In this document: positions 1-15,500 of the stretch, piece by piece
How positions within the stretch are numbered: position 1 is the first letter of the stretch
Layout of the letters: each line of letters opens with the position of its first letter
Source of the DNA: Aphelocoma coerulescens
Lineage: Eukaryota > Chordata > Aves > Passeriformes > Corvidae
Assembly: GCF_041296385.1 (NCBI RefSeq)
Contig: NC_091022.1
Coordinates: 22,463,967 to 22,527,966, forward strand
Length of the DNA: 64,000 nt
Direction: 5' to 3'
Position numbers and translations under genes: made by a program
The notes under the pieces: model-generated
Told to the model about the DNA's origin: nothing
Seen by the model: only the letters and a program-made list of their open reading frames with translations
Databases searched by the model: none

Positions 1-3000
1 GGTGTGCTGAAAGCTGAAATCACAGTCTGTCACGTCGCTGCGTCTACTGCTACCTCCACAGGGTAGTTGTGTGCACCACTGCAGCATGAGCAATGTACAC
101 CTGTCATGGGGTAGGATTATAACCAGTTCTCAGATGTTGTTGTTCCATAGATCCCTTCAAATCATTAAGGCTTCCATATCTCTTCTGTGATTCTTTCTAG
201 GCAAGGCAGACATTTTTCGTACAGAGAAGATTAAAATCTATGTTGCCATTTTGGAAACATAGATGATGATTTCTTCGTCATCTGAAATGTGCTGTTTTCA
301 AGTATAACAGCTTGGCTTGGAGGAGGCAGCAGAGAGGATCCCACCTGCAGCATGTCTGCACACTTGCACGCAGTCTTTACCAAACGCTGACTCCATCTGT
401 CATGACAGAGTAAAAATAATTCCACAACACTGTATGCTCTGCAGTCTCACTAATATAGAGTCATGCTTAGTAATAAATCAAATGCTTAGGTGTGATGTTT
501 CATCCCATGCAATTAAACTTCATAAAACCTCTGAAAAACGTATTTTAACATAATAGCAGTTCACTGTGAGAACCTCTAGTGTGTGCCTGTCATGGTCAAT
601 TCAAAAATTTGTGTGATGCACTGAATGTGACAGTGATTAGAGGATTGTCATTTCAGTATTCATGCAGCTTCATGATTATTTAACAAAGCTCCAGGTTAGC
701 TGTATGGAAAATACTAATCTAACCTATTTTGTATGTGAAATAAACATGCAATTAAGCCCATGTCATGTCAGTTGGGGTCACCAAGCACTTGCTTTGTTTT
801 TTTCTGTGGAGCAGTGACATTTACAGTATTGGGCTGTGGTGCCTAAACCGTTCCTTAGGTTTCCTGAGTCAAGCCTTTATAAAGCAGTGCTCATGCAGGG
901 AAGGTAACTCATGTTTGGAGTGTTACTTAACCTCATCTCCTTCCTTGGAATGCTGGCTGTTGAAAAAACACCTGACGTAATTCCTGCCAATAGAGAGCTT
1001 TTTCTGCACGCTTCACTCTTACAGAGAGTCTTTGTGATTTTTGACATTTCTGTGATGGAGCACTAAGTAGTATAAATTTGAGGTCATAAGGGAAAACAAA
1101 AATAAAATTTGCATGCAATTCCAGGTTGTTTTCATAGCTAGTGAGTAAGCTCTGGCATTAGGATGTAGTTGTGATTCACTCAAGTAAAAGGTCATCAGCA
1201 GATCAAAATGAGAGCTAAATACCTTGACAAAAATATCTGCTATAGGTCATTTATTACTTCTTCTGTGAGCTTTACTTAAGGGAAAGCATTATAGTACTCT
1301 CTAATATATAACATTTCTACAGTGAACAAGAGCACTCTTGCTAGGGCTGTGAAAACTAGCTTGCTGCTGAAATGTTCTGTAGTAGGGAGAACCCCAACAG
1401 TGTGGTTTTTCTTTAGAAATAGAATGAAAGCACTTGAAGGACTTTCCTAATTATTATTTTTGTATAACAATATAAAAAAAATAATTTAACGTTTTATGGT
1501 AGCCCGTGGAGTTACCACTTCTGGTATTTTGTAAATAAAATATTTTGACACAGTTGTGATGTGGAGTGTCGAAGCTGTCTGCCTCACATGGGCACTGTGT
1601 AATTACCCATCCTAATCACAATTATGTAATCTAGTATGTTGTTAGAAGATTAGGGTATCTATTTATGTAGCTGAATCCCTGAAACATTCAAAGCACCGAA
1701 AATTACTGTGGGGAAATAAAGGAAATGTAAACATTTGAAAATTCCATTTAGGAAAGGCCATTAGGGTTACAAGATGTGCTGCCAAAATCAAGGGTATGTG
1801 CAATCAGAGGGGAGGCAGCACATGTAGGCACAAAGCAGCGCCACGCTGGTGCCAGCCTTGCTCTTGTGCAAGTCAGGCAGGCTCCTGCCCTGCAGGGAGC
1901 TGTGCAATCATTCTGGCTGTGCCTTTTGGGCCACCCAAAACCTCTCGTACTCATGGGGCTCCAGTGGTTCATGGCTCTGCCGTCTGACTGCCCTGGAATT
2001 GAGCTTCTCAGGGGATTGAAGCCTCAACTTTGTCTTTGCCACTGCCAAGGAGTGGCAAAGGAGCTCAGGCTGGCTGCAGTGTGAAGGCTTGGAGGTTGCT
2101 CCTTCCTCTCTATAGCTCTAATTGTGTGCCTCATCAAGGGAAGCTGTTCACTTCAGGTCAAAACTTGGTGCCATTTTCAAATTAAAGTTCATTGTTGAAG
2201 GCTCAAGTCTGAGATTTGTTCTTCTATGACAGTTTTTCAGTTAGAAGTGCAGTGACTTATTCTCTTGCTGCTTCCCTTGCCAGGTAGGGAGTGAATAGAT
2301 TACCCAGGGTTCAGCCCTTCTGCTGGAAACAGAAGCTTCTTGCTCAAAGGGAGACTGGTCGTTGTATGCCTCGACCCAGCCCATCATGTCAGGCCATTTC
2401 ACTGAGTACAGAGGAGACACATGGAGAGAATTCAACACGGAAAAGTGGTTTGTGCTTTAGGGAGAAAGCCCTATAGCAGGCTGGGAGAAACAGCAAAAGA
2501 ATTATTCACGGTACTTATAACTCTAAGGGTCTCAGAAGAATAGAAGTCTTAGACTGGAGGCTTTCATCATGAATGTGGATTTGAAAACAAGACCAGGTTT
2601 TTGACCTAACTTAAGCAATCCACACAGGAAAGATATCATTGCAGAAGTGGTTAATGCAAGCAGAGGGGGTGATTAAGTGAGTTAGACCTTGTAAAAGGAT
2701 CCATTTATCGTGGCTGTGTACCAGGGGAGCTGCCATTCTTAGGAGGCTAGCAGGGGGATTTGCAGAGCCTTCCTTTGTAGGTCATAGCTTCTAATTTGTC
2801 TTAACTTGCTACTGATTAGAAGTTAGCAGTGAATCCCCCTGTATTAGCTGTCTGAAATAAACTTCTTACCTCAGTATTGCCCCAGCAGGTTCAGCTTTCT
2901 GCAGTGTAAGAGTTGCCAACACAGTGGCCCTCTCCCCAGCAGACAGCTAGAGACACAAAACCCTGTTTGTCTCTTCTGGGGTTGGGTCCCTAGAGACATT

Positions 3001-6000
3001 AAAGGTATTTGTGGCTCCACAAGAGATCTTTCAGGTGACTATACAAAATTACTTTCTTTCACGGAGTTCCAGGTCTGTCAAAGGGGACTGCGGTTCATCC
3101 TCTTTGTAAAACCATCAAGTTCTGTTGAAGAATAGTGCCATGGGAGAAACATGGAGGTAGTGGTGAGGGTTACCTGGAGTGCAGAGACAGTGCACAGGTC
3201 AGACTGTATGACATGCCTTTTTAGTGTATTTTCTAGCGTTTTTTTATATTTGGTCCCCAGCACTGGTCACTTGTGAAATGCCCTGACCAAGAGCATATTC
3301 CCCATGGATGGGGAGGAGGTGCTAACAACTTCTCTCGAAGTCATCAGTACTGCATCAATGCCAGAGCCCATGCACCCAGAGCAAAAAGGGGTCCCTTGGA
3401 AACACAGGACAGGAGACCGACAAGAATATTGGCAATAGCAAATCTCTTGTCCAGAGATCTTTTGTTCTTTCATGGTCTCTGTGCTCTTTTTTTTTTTTTC
3501 CTTTTATTATGTACAGATATTTCACCTCTAAACCAAATACAACTATTCATTAATACCAGTCAAGACTTGCCGGGGAGTTTTCAAATGAGACAATTGTGCT
3601 GAGTCAGATCAATGACACATCCTCCTTCTCACATTACATTGCCTAAAATAGAGATCTTTTTAGAAGCAGAATTTGAGTGCATCGTGTCTCATACTTGCAC
3701 AGGGATGCCAAAAAGCTACTGCTCAGGCCACAAAGTGATTTCACTGCAGATTCAAACATCTCCTGTTTTAATAATATATCCTATATGAGTGACTTATTTC
3801 AGGTGTTGAAAGGGTAGGTAACAATGGTTTAGAGGAAGACTTTCCCAAAGGCTCCAATGACAGTTTGGTGCTTATCTCCCCAGTAGATTTTAATGGGAAT
3901 TAAGCACCTACAAGTCATTTTTTTGCGTTAGAAAATCTTTCCTGCGGGCTATAGAAGAAGATTGGTAGCATTAAAAATGATGACATTTATCCAGGAAATG
4001 GCAAAAGGGAGCACAATAACCCTGCACTTCACAGGTGCTTTTCATCAAAAAAGAAGCCCTGCATCTTCACAAATCCAAGATACAAATGTTGCTGCATCCT
4101 GACGTTTGACCAATTCCGTGAATTCTTTAAGGCCTTGTATCAATGCTACATGCCAGCTAAAGGCACAAAGTGAGGTATGTGTGCTGCCTCATTTCTCACT
4201 GCAGTGTATTTTGACAGTGGAAGTCAGAGCTGTGATCCAAATAAGCAGGGTGAAATTATATAATCTGAAGCATTTTACAATCCTAAGGAAAATATAAGTG
4301 ATGTGTAGGTTATCAGGACAGAAGATTCTGATGCCTCGTCCTTCCATTAGTCTCTGGGTGGGTTAGTGGTTAATTATAACCTGCCACTTGGGTTTTCCCC
4401 ATGTGACTAGCAATGATTTCCCTATTCCTGGATTAATTCAAATGTTAAATAAGATCTGCCCCTAGCACTAGTCTCAGGGGTAGCGTGTTATCATTTATCT
4501 TTGCCCTTTAGTTATGGACATTTAGTAAGTTTTCAGCCATCTCCACCAGGATTTAATCCCAGTCAGCTTCAGGTTTTGGGATGGCTTTAAAGAAGTGCTA
4601 TAGCACACTTTTCTTCTGTTGACTGTGTAATCCCACCAGAAGGAAAAGCTTGGTTTACTCCTCACCTGCTGTTTTTGTATCCCAAATGAGTCCTGAGTTC
4701 CTGCTAGCACTTCAACATAGGCAAGTTTGTCACTCACATTTGTTGTTATAGTGTTGTCATTACAGGGCAGTGATTCCTGGATCAGCCTTTTTCCTTCTTG
4801 CAGTAAGTTGTTCTTGCTTTTTGGATTCTCAGATGACTTAACTCTCTACATATTTTAAAATAATTTCAATTAATATAGTAAATTTGTTAGCTAATTCCCA
4901 TAACACGTTTTCATTAAAACTAAAAGCTGAGTTTTCTTTCCTGTATTTTTTTTTAAAGTGCTAAGGAGTTCAAGCATTTGGATCCTAAATGAAGCTATGT
5001 TCTCCCTTTTTTACCAGACCTACTTTTTTGTTACTTAGTTCTACTATCTCCTCGTTTCCCACAACTTTTATGGCAGCATTAAGTCATTCTGGATTTTCCA
5101 CTTTCTTGACTTGTCTGTGCTGCTTTTTCTTGTTTTGATCCTGTGTTGTTTCTGTCATGCTTGGGGTTTTTTCTAAACTGCTTATTTTGTGGTGGAGCCA
5201 CGCTGCCCTCCCCGTTCCCACAGACCAGGCTGGCTGAGTTGGTGGGAGAATCTGTCTACACAGAGCATATGTATAACAAATTTAGCTATTAATAAATGAC
5301 TGTATGACAGTTACTATTTCTGTACCACTTCCTTTTGGAGGAGCTGCATGTCAAAATCTGCACATTACCAGAACTCTCTCTAATTTCACTTTTCTTGTGA
5401 CTCAGTGGCAGTAGCATGTACTCTTTTATTTGGCCATCACAGGGGAATGGTAATAGATTTTCCTTGAAACCATTTTCCCTCATCATTTCCCATTACAGCA
5501 GTATACTTTGGCTTACAAGGATTTACTCATGCCCTTCTGCTGAAACAGTTTCTTGTACTGCAAAAGTGGTGTAGCAGAGCTACCTTTGCCTTGAAACTGA
5601 CTGAAGATTTTCATACTGGTTTTTTAAGTCTAAATTCCATTTTAACAAATACAAAGGAAAACCTGGGAGGAGGCAGAGGAAGGTGGTTGATTTCCTGTGA
5701 TCCCAAATGGACATTCCTCTGTTGTCTCATGCTCCAGTATTTTGGATGCTCTAAAATGTTTTGAGTTGAAATGCAGGCGGAATATGAACACTCCTTAAAG
5801 CTGGTTTCCCCTGAGAACTGTAGCAATCATATACTGGTTGTTTTGAAAATGGAGGATTGCAGTGAAAACTAATTCCACCCTGTGATGCCGTAGCAGTGGT
5901 TTGAGATTCTGCTTGTGTAAGAAATGATGGGCTGGTGAGATTTAAGAGCAGAAAGATGCAAGCACCTAGGAGTACAAATAAAAGTATTTCTGACTTCACC

Positions 6001-6345
6001 TTAATAATTGCCATCAAAAATATATCCTGGCATTGATAACGAAAGCAAAAGAGCAGCTGACAGAAGTCAGCTAGAAGGCACAAGGATTAGCTGGTGACAT
6101 TCTGATCTGTACAATTATGTGGATGCTATTAACATTTAAATAGTTTAAAAATCAGCTCACTGAAATACAGAACTGTGTGCTTGAACTGAAAAAATGCTGT
6201 CATTCTACCTGACTCAGTGATAATTGCCTAGTAAGTGCTAAACGTAGTGAAATTGCAGCAGAAGCTCAGAAATGCAGGCTAGGAACCAGGGATGAGAATG
6301 AAAGCAACATTCATCTTAAAACAAATTCAAAATAGCACTGAGTTT

Positions 6346-6378
6346 AAAGAAAGAAAGAAGGGGGGAAAAAAAAAAAAA
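6346..6378 (+). repeat. Pure purine tract (GAAA-rich, then G and A runs)
   Basis: Thirty-three consecutive purines: GAAA-like units, a short run of G, then a run of about 13 A. Low-complexity sequence. The A run could be the remnant tail of a retrocopy, but nothing recognisable precedes it. Confidence 0.6.
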
Positions 6379-6509
6379 CACAAACCAGAAAACAAGCTTT
6401 TAAAATGCCAAGTTTGATGTAACCAAAAAAGCAAATAAGTGGTGGTGGATTTCAGCTGAAGGAATCAGGGATAAAATCTTCGCTGTGAGTATAGCTGTTT
6501 TCTCACTGT

Positions 6510-6534
6510 TGCACACACACGCGTGCACATGTGT
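6510..6534. repeat. Alternating purine-pyrimidine tract (Z-DNA-prone)
   Basis: Twenty-five bases alternate strictly between pyrimidine and purine (TG/CA and CG steps), with the palindrome CACGCGTG in the middle. Such tracts are the typical Z-DNA-forming sequence. It is probably a short degenerate CA microsatellite. Confidence 0.7.
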
Positions 6535-9500
6535 CTGCTTGTATGCATGCTGGAGCCAAAGGGTCTTTCCCCCCCAGTTCTTAGCCAAAGTCTGTACAGA
6601 TGCTTGAGTTGGCCTGTGTGAAAGCAGATTTGCTGGATAAATCACAGTTCTGTTTGGCAACAAGTCACTGCTGTTGATAGCACATTTGAAAACTCACTTG
6701 TTCACTCTGCATCTTCGTTCCTCACGTTTGGCTTTCCCTGGCTTACTGAAGCTGATCTGCCTCACTAGAATGGTCCATTGGAGTTAGGCTGCCCTCTCTG
6801 TGCAGTCAGACCACAGCCCTGCAGAGCTTGTCCCTTCCAGTGGCTTTGCATCTGTGCTGAGCCTCCTCCTGGCACAGAAAGACTCGTTTTCTCCAGGGAC
6901 CAGCTGCGGGAGAACTGGACACAAGGTGCAGAGGTAATCCAAAAGGTTTCACAGGAGCACAGGAGATGGGACCCAACAGTGACCTTTCCACATTAACTCT
7001 TAGTCCAGTGACAGGGCACACTCCCTGTGCTGCTTGGGTTTGGTGCAGCTCAGAGGACTGGGCAGGACACAGCAGAGGCAGCATTTGCAAATCCAGGCTG
7101 ACTGAGGAATTGCCTTAGGGATCCTAACAGGATAAACAGCAGCACTTTTTTCTTCCTTAATAAGAAAGGAAACATGTATGTGCAGCTGTAACTGCAGCTC
7201 TGTTTCAGAGCTGTAAGTCTCTGCCAGCTTCAGTGCATGGTGCATTCCTCATACAGTTAATGCAGCAGCACCTGGGAGAAAGTATGGTTGAAGTCACCTA
7301 CAGGCTCAGCCAAAATAAGCTGAATCAAGAACCGTCTTGCTGTCACCCCAGCAGCTGCCTCAGTGTGGCAACACCTTGGTAGGAAGCTGCTTCAGAGAAG
7401 CTGTCATGTCAGTGTTCTTGGAGATGTGTCTGGATTCGGAGTGCATCTCCCTAAATCCAATGGCTCTAGTTAAAGCATTTTGCTTGAACATACATGCCAG
7501 TTCTTTAGAAGAGCTTGCTTTTTTACTGTCATATTTCTACAGAGTTCGTCTTATTTGGAAGGGTGGGGGATGTTTGTTACTTCCATCTTGCACTCCAGAT
7601 AGTGAAGAAGAAAGGTTTTGACTTTAGAATGAGAAGTTTGCTGGTGGTAGTCTCTCTGCTACCACCACTGCAGGCTCAGTGAAAAACAGAGTAAAACTGG
7701 GATATTACTTCAGCGATACAGTAATTCAGGATTTTGCATGTAATTCTATTAATGATATATGAGCCAGAATAGATGCCAGCCTTCTCTCCTAGAGCTACAT
7801 TTATTTTGCAAAACAATAGGATGGGAAGATGTTTAGCTTCATTTTTGTAAATATACTTAGCAGACATGACTGATTACACACAGGGAACAGAACAGTTATG
7901 TTAAAAAAATGATGCAGTCATTTTTCTGCCTATAGCCACATTTCAAAACCACAGAGGATTATTTGTAGATCACTGAAAAGTATTAAATGAGTTCATTGAA
8001 TATTCTGTTAATATGCAGAGATGCAAAAACAAAAGATGGAAAAGTAAGAATTTCTTTGCATCTTTACTTTTTCATCAGAGAATACCCCAGACAAACAAGA
8101 AATGAAAAAGAAACCTAATCACTTCTTGCAGGTTTGGGTAAGGGAGGAATTAGAACTATTCCAGAGAGGTAGAAGAAAATTTAGACAAAATAGGAGAATT
8201 TTCTTTTTCTTGCTTATAGCAATAGGCATTGAATACCATAAGCAGGCTGCCAGGACTGGGGAGGTCAGCTCCAAGGCAGAGGCTCTCCTGTGAGAGTCAC
8301 CTCAGCAGCAGGTCCTCAGGCCAGGAAGTCCTTCATCCACATTCAGTGGATGTACTTCTGCTGTGGACGGTGCATCAACTCTCTGCCAGTGCCAGTGGAG
8401 AAGCAAGGTGTGCTTTGTTACAATCCCTGGCACAGATGGGAAGATCCTGTGATCCTCACACATGTGTTCTCTATTTTTGCATATCTGGAAAGGCTGAACT
8501 GTACTGCTGGTTTTGTCAAGAGATTTCATAGTGATTTAATATTTGACCAGCTCTTAAAAGGTAATGGAGACTTGTCATAGTATCTTCCCTATTCAACTCC
8601 TGCCACATACATCTGAATTTATTTTCCTCCTGATTGGCTTTAAAGGTGTGTAATCATGCAAGACTTAGACTGTTGACAGCACAATTTCAATTCCAAACAG
8701 CCACCCAACAGACAGTTCTCCTGCAGTGGGAGCAGAGTGCAGGTTCCCACTGTCCCCTGGCTTTAAGAGATGCATTGCTATCTCAGTTTCATTAGTTGTC
8801 TCACCTCTGAACGCAGCATTGAAATGTTATGAGCTTCTCTCTTGGTCTTTCATATTCCTGCCGTGCTTGTGTGCGGCTGGAAGCGAGCTGGCTGTATCCT
8901 TGTAAAGCTGAGGATACACCTGCACCACATGATGTGGCTCAGTACATACGTGCTCTGCTGGCTCTGAGAAAGGATCTTGTTTTGGTAGTGTTGAGATAAG
9001 CATGGGCTAATTTACCTTGCTTGTGAGTTACCCCAGTTCAGCAGTGCCTGAGCTATCTGCCATGGCTTTAGGCCAGGGTTCAACTGTGATAGACTTGGGC
9101 TGTGCTGCTCCAGTTCAAACAGTAGATGTTCTGCAGGGACATATTTTGCATCACTGGCATTCATATCTGTAGCAGGAACAGCTTGATGCTCTCTCGTGAC
9201 AGTAAACAGTCCATGTGCCACAGCTCAGCAGCGTAAGAGCGAGGACACGACAGGAGTCCAGTGCTGAGGCTGCTGTTGTAGCTCAAGTGGAGCTGCCTGG
9301 AGCCCTGAAGATTCGTTTTGCTGTTTGCATTAACTACTGTTTCTTTATTTTCTTCTATTATTTTTCAACTGCAAAGTACCAACAATGTCTTTTTTTTTTT
9401 CTTTTAGTTCCTTTTATAGCACCTTTAAGCGCCTCTAGCTCTTTGACTTTAGACATATATCTATCATCAGGCAGGTTGTTTCAGGTCTACCTACATTTAG

Positions 9501-12500
9501 CCCAATGCATAAAGAGAAGTATTACTGCTGATCTCATTTTGAAATGTTACTAAGAAAATGAAATTACTGCAGGTCATTTTGAAGCAGGAGCAGGGTTTGT
9601 AGTCAGAAGCAATGTTTCAGTGTTACTGGGGAGAAGTGAACTGATGACAAAACCAACAGTGAGGAGGAGGCCTTTGCTGCTTTTAGCAGCATGCTGTGCA
9701 TCTACCTGCACTGTCCAGCCTCTCCAGTGACCGGAATCACTGTGTTCCTAAACTGTTCTGGGCAGCCTGAGCTTTGTTTTGAAGGATTATCTTTGAGATA
9801 CGTTGATTATCAATATATAAAAGGGCTCAATTAGAAGTTCAAGCATATTACAGAGTGCAGCTAGTAAGAGCCATGGTGTGAAATACAACAGCACTCTGGT
9901 GGTGACACTGTTACAGCATCACAGTTAATGACCAAAATATTAAAGAACTTTTTGAAGTTCAATCATCAGTCAAGGTAAATTGATTCTTCTGGCAAAGAAT
10001 GCAAATATGTTCTTTTGATACTGTGTGAATACCAACCAACTACCCAGGCTCAGCTCATGCTCATTTCTGTGGTTATCAATTTATGAACAGCTGTGTGAGC
10101 CATGGTAGAAGGAAGAAGGGAGTAGCAATAATTAACATTCCATTTTACTAATTACTGGCTGAAGTTGTCACCATAATCCTGATTGCTAGATTTTTGCTCA
10201 GAGTGTTCCTTCCTCCTTTTTGCATGTTGTCTCCATCGTTGTCTCTGTTGAACCTGGAGCTAATTTCAACAGAAGAAGTTGGAGAGGGGATGAACAGTTT
10301 TAAGTCTTTCTGCAATCAGTGTTTCCTTCAGACACTAAATGTGTGTGAAAGCGAGACTAAGAGTCTGTCTTGGTCAAAGTTGCCATTATAATCAAGATAT
10401 CAGTGGAATAGAGGCTTGTTCCCCTGCTGTCAGGAGGTCATCAGTGCCTCTTCAGATCCTGCTCTGGTTCTCTTTAACCTTTCTCATGCAGTTTGCTCTG
10501 TTGGGCCCTGCACTCAAAGGTCTCACACAGCTTCTCCTCTCCAGTATTTTGTTTCTTTTACTTTCTTAGTTCTTTGGCTGTGCCAGTACGATCAGCCTTT
10601 GCTTTGTTCACTGGTGTAGCTCTTGCCTGTAGTTGTGCTGTCCTGGGCACAGAGCTTACCTGTCATTCCTGGACTCTGCTGTACACCTGGGGTGTTCTTC
10701 CCATGTCTCTCTGAAACCTATAAACACAAGTACAAAGCCTGCTACTGTAGTATGACCCCTCCTCCTAAGCATGCTGTGTTAGTGTCACATGGGGTGAGTT
10801 TTGGGGGTTCATTATGTTTCACAGGATGTAAGCTTCAGGACAAGATGAAAATCTTCAGAGGCTGCAGCAGTGGTGGTTTCCAGCAGTGTGACACACTGCC
10901 GGTCAAACCTGGGCGTTTCAAACATGCCCACGCTTGGATGTCCCCTGTCACCAGCACTGTGCAATACTTGAGCTGTGCCACCTCCCAGTTGCACTTGGCA
11001 CCCCCTGAGGGTTCCTTGCAGGGGTGCTTTGTTGGTTTCCAGTGTGGGCAACAGGGTCAGACTCTCCTCTCACCTGAGCCATTGCAGAGGCCTGATGGGC
11101 ATTAGTGATAAACACTGATCTCCTCTCATGCTGCTTGTACAAATGTCACATTATGCTCTTGTAATGACAACCAAGAACAAGCCATTCCTCAACTCACAAG
11201 GACAAGGAGCTGGCGCCTTGACCATGGCTAGCCACTCCTGAAATCCTGCCAGGACTGATAATATAAAAACCAAAATTGCTGTAGAAAGAATTATATTTGT
11301 TATATTTCATAAAAAATGCCCTCATTAAACATTTCTCTGAAAGACCAAACTGTCAGAAATAGACCCAGGTTTATAATTGATATTTCCTGTGTGGACTGCT
11401 CTCTATCCCAGTCTTCAAATGAGCCTCATTTATATGTGAAGTGCATGTTGAGTATGTGTAGGAGCTGTAGAAGATGAGGACAGAAGAACTAAGTTGTTGC
11501 TGGGAAGGAAGGAAGTACAAATGAGAGTGAGAGGTCAGCCATTCTTCCTAGTACAGATTTTATTTGGGAGAAGGTTCTTACCCTTTGTTCCACTGCCCAA
11601 AGTTACCCTAAGGACAAGTGCAGTAACAAATGTTTCACATGCCCATGTTTTTTTCTGACAATGAGGAATGCAGGCCCTAACTACAGTACGGGGTACGTAA
11701 AAGGCCACAAGAAGTAATCTGCAAATGGAAAAATATTCCATGCAACAAAAGACTTGAAGCTCTGTGTGCTGCACTTAACAGAAAGAGGATCAAGAGGTGA
11801 AATATTTGTGGAGTATGAGTGCCTAAAGTGAGAGAAGGTGCTAGCTGCAAGGAATGGCTGTTTAATCCATCAGACAGAGCCAGAACAAGAATCAATAACT
11901 GTAAGCTGAAACGAGAGAAAGTCAAGCGGAAATAAGGCTCAGATCTCCAGCAGTGGGGCTGATTTGCCACTGGAAGTATTGGCTTCTCTCCCTCTTGATG
12001 CTACCTGATGCTGAACACATTTCTGCAAGACCTTTCAGCCCAGCATACGTGGAAATAGAGCACAAGGCGAGTGTGAAGGGCTGCTGCATGAAATTTGCCA
12101 TGGCAGGTCAGGTGAGGTGACCAAATAACTCTTTCTGGTCCTGTAATTTTTACCTGAAAATATACCTGGTAATTTCTGAATTCACTTAGTTTTGTGCTTC
12201 TCATTAGATCATCTTGAAAGCAGCAAAGAACTGATTTTCACTGGGGTTATTCTGAAGTGTCAACAAAATGAAATTGGTGCTTATTCAGTAAGTATCGTCC
12301 ACTGGGGTGGCATGGCGAAAATCCAGAAAGCAATCATACAAATTAGCAGCAAATCTCCCTTTCTCTCTTTGTAGGCACACTGCTTCAATCACAAGGTTGA
12401 CTAGGTCCTTCCGTCTTGCAATTCCATCTCTGCATCAGATGGCAGCCTAAATTCTTCAACAGTAAAAGTGCAGGTCCCTGCTCTGGGGTCCCAGAAAGAT

Positions 12501-15500
12501 GGTAGCTGTGCTAAAATTCAAATCTGGATCAGCGTGCCTTGAGTCCTAACAGGATATCCAGAGTGGATGTTCCTGGTCCAGGTGAGAGTGAGCCATGGAA
12601 CTGGATCAGTAGTGGTCCTGCGGGGTCACTGTAAAACAGACAGTGTGCAGTGCTGGTTTGGGATTTCCCAGTTAAGTCAGAGTAAAGGGAGGGGTTGAGT
12701 TTTGAAACCATGTTCTGTCAGAGATTGACCACTAACAACAAACCCTGATTCTCATCCCACTGACATGGAACATAACTAAAAACAGCTCTTTCCGGAAAGG
12801 AGAGCAGGGATAGATGGGATACATGTATGCAGGGCTAACATGTCATCATTTTCCTGGAAAAGGAATCTTTCTCAAGGTTACTGGAGAGAAATTGGCAGCC
12901 CTGAGAGTGGGAAATGGTGTAGCTGCAATGCTGCAGCTGGTAGAAAGTGCCGTCAAGTTTCCTCAACTGTCAGGAGGAAAAGAAGACATAGCACAGAGCT
13001 GCCAGCACAGCTGGCATAAACTAAGGGTTTAACTAAAGGATCCATCCTCCAGCTTGGCCAGTTACACGCTATCCTAGAACAAACTCTGTGGAAAACCTGA
13101 CAGATAACAGATGGTTCAAGGAACCTGACTTTGCTCATTGGCTCCTGCCAGTTGTGCTCCAGTTAGCAAAAGCACTGCTGCTTACCTGAGTTAGGTGGCC
13201 TGTAGGAGCACTGCTGTTGGGCTAAGCTAAGCCTGTGCCAGCAGGGTTGTTCTCAGGTTATTTGACACTGACTGCCTTGTTTGGCATGTCAGTAACCTCA
13301 GTTGTCAGGTACAGATTTTGGTATGTCCCTTTTTCCTCTGATAATGGCTCATAACTACCATGTCACTGTTCCATTTTTAGGTTAAGAACACGAAGCTCAC
13401 CCTTTCTCCTGCAGTCATTACTCACTATTGGGCTATTTCCATTGAATTATTGTATGTCTCCTATTACTTGTAGCTATAGCTAAAAAAAACCACAGGAATA
13501 TGTTAGGGTCATTTTCATGCTTGGTGGAACCAAGACCCAGACCCTAGTGGTCCCATGATATGAACACATATGCCACAGTGTTTCAGGTCAGTTGACCGTG
13601 CTCAGGCAGGAGCAATATCTGCTGCACTGAGCAGGAAACAGCTAGTTAAGAGTAAATGGAGCACTCAGAGATGGGAAGCAGACATATTCCACCTCTTACT
13701 ATCACCATCTGGTTTCTTCCCATTGAGGCATGTGGCATACTTCACTTCAACCTAATGCCAGCTCTGCCCAGAGGGGTTTAGATGAAACATGAAATTCCTT
13801 TCTTCCTAATACTGCGCTTGTAAAGTTGCTTGACCATAAGTCTTTGCCATTTTCCTTCAAGGTGAAAACCAAAACGAACTAAAAAATACTAGTTGTGGGG
13901 ACCCTATTACTTTCTGCCTCTGCCTGCATTTCCATAATGACTTAATGCTTTCTCTTAATCATATGTGGTGAGTGTAGTTCTGTGGGGGATGGCGATGGTT
14001 GCATTCGTATTGAGACTTTCTCCCTCATTGCTGGCATCACAATCAGCTTATCTCTGCACAGTCATTGGGATGGTGTAGCTGCTGAGTTACTTCGGCTTGG
14101 TGCTCAGTTAGACTCTTTCTCTCCAGAAAGATATTTAAAGACTTACCAAACCAGTCCAGTCAATTGTGTTCCCATCCAGTGTGTTCCCACTGAGGAGAGC
14201 ATGGGAAGCAAATTGGCAGCTGTGGCCATTTCCACCTTCTGAGCTGAAGAACATCTTTGAGACTCTTGTGAACTTTAGGCCTGTGGGAGCCATCTGGCCC
14301 AGCCTGCACGTCCTTATGAGTTCTTCTTTCAATTGGTGCCTTGCCTAGACCTTCTACATCTTCCCTCCTCTCCCTCCTTCTGCCATGTAAAATGGCACAT
14401 TTCCTCATTAGCACAAATTTCTGTGGTGGCTGGATTGTGTGCAGTGTTAAAATCTGGACTAAGGTTGTCAAAGCCAGGATGCTTAGAAAAGAATGGCTTT
14501 TTACAGCGCTATATGCAGCTCAAGCAAAATTTGAGAAAGAAAGCCTTACAGTAAAGATCGCACACACTTAACTGACTTTTTTTCTTAATATATTTTAAAG
14601 AGCCATGTAACACTTGCAAATATCTACTGTAACCACAGCCCCGTTCATGCATAGTGGGCAGTAGTTTTCCCTGGACATTTGAGGATATGCTCCATGGGGA
14701 GAAGGCAGCAACTTTGTTTGAGACACAGAGCAGCGATGACTGTAAGCTGAGTTAGGCAATAGCACATCCTAAACCCCTGTTCATAGAGAGCTGTGCATTG
14801 CTCAGGATTGGCAGTCCTGCCTACTCTCTTTGGATGTGCAGGTGTTAATAAGCTGCGTGTGCTGCTTCAGCACAGCAGCTTTCCCTCTCCTGCCCTGTGA
14901 ACTCTGCAAGCTTTCTCTGTGTCCTCACTGCAGTTCATAAGCTCTCTCTGCCAGGGATGCTCTAGAGCACCTTCAGCTTCAGAAAAAGAGCTGTCAGAAT
15001 ATTTTTAAATATAGACAGTCTCTTAGAAGTACTCAAATACAGATTGCTAAATGAAGAATTCAACTAGAATGCTTTGCGATAGTTTTCTAGGAAAACTGTG
15101 AGAGTTTGCAGCCTTCTCTCTAACTCCAAGATACATATTTATTTGACTTCAGAATCCCTTCAAAAATCCTGCTTACTACCTTGTACTGTGGTGATTCTTC
15201 CACTGGAAAACAGTGCAGTTAATTGGTCATAAATATGCAGTCACTGGCCAGTTGCCATGGGTAGATACATACCACTGAAATATAATCTGTGAATTTTGGG
15301 TTTGCTCTAAGTGCTATAGAACATTCAAAACTAATGTCCTCAAATGAGCATCCCATGGGAGGTTATGGTAATACTGATGTCCTCTTAAAACTCAGGACTA
15401 TTGAAAACACACATGAAGTAATGTGTAATAAGCATTCATATAATCATCTCTGAAAAGTTAAGCATGAATCAGCAAGAACTGTTTGCCTTAAAAGACCAGA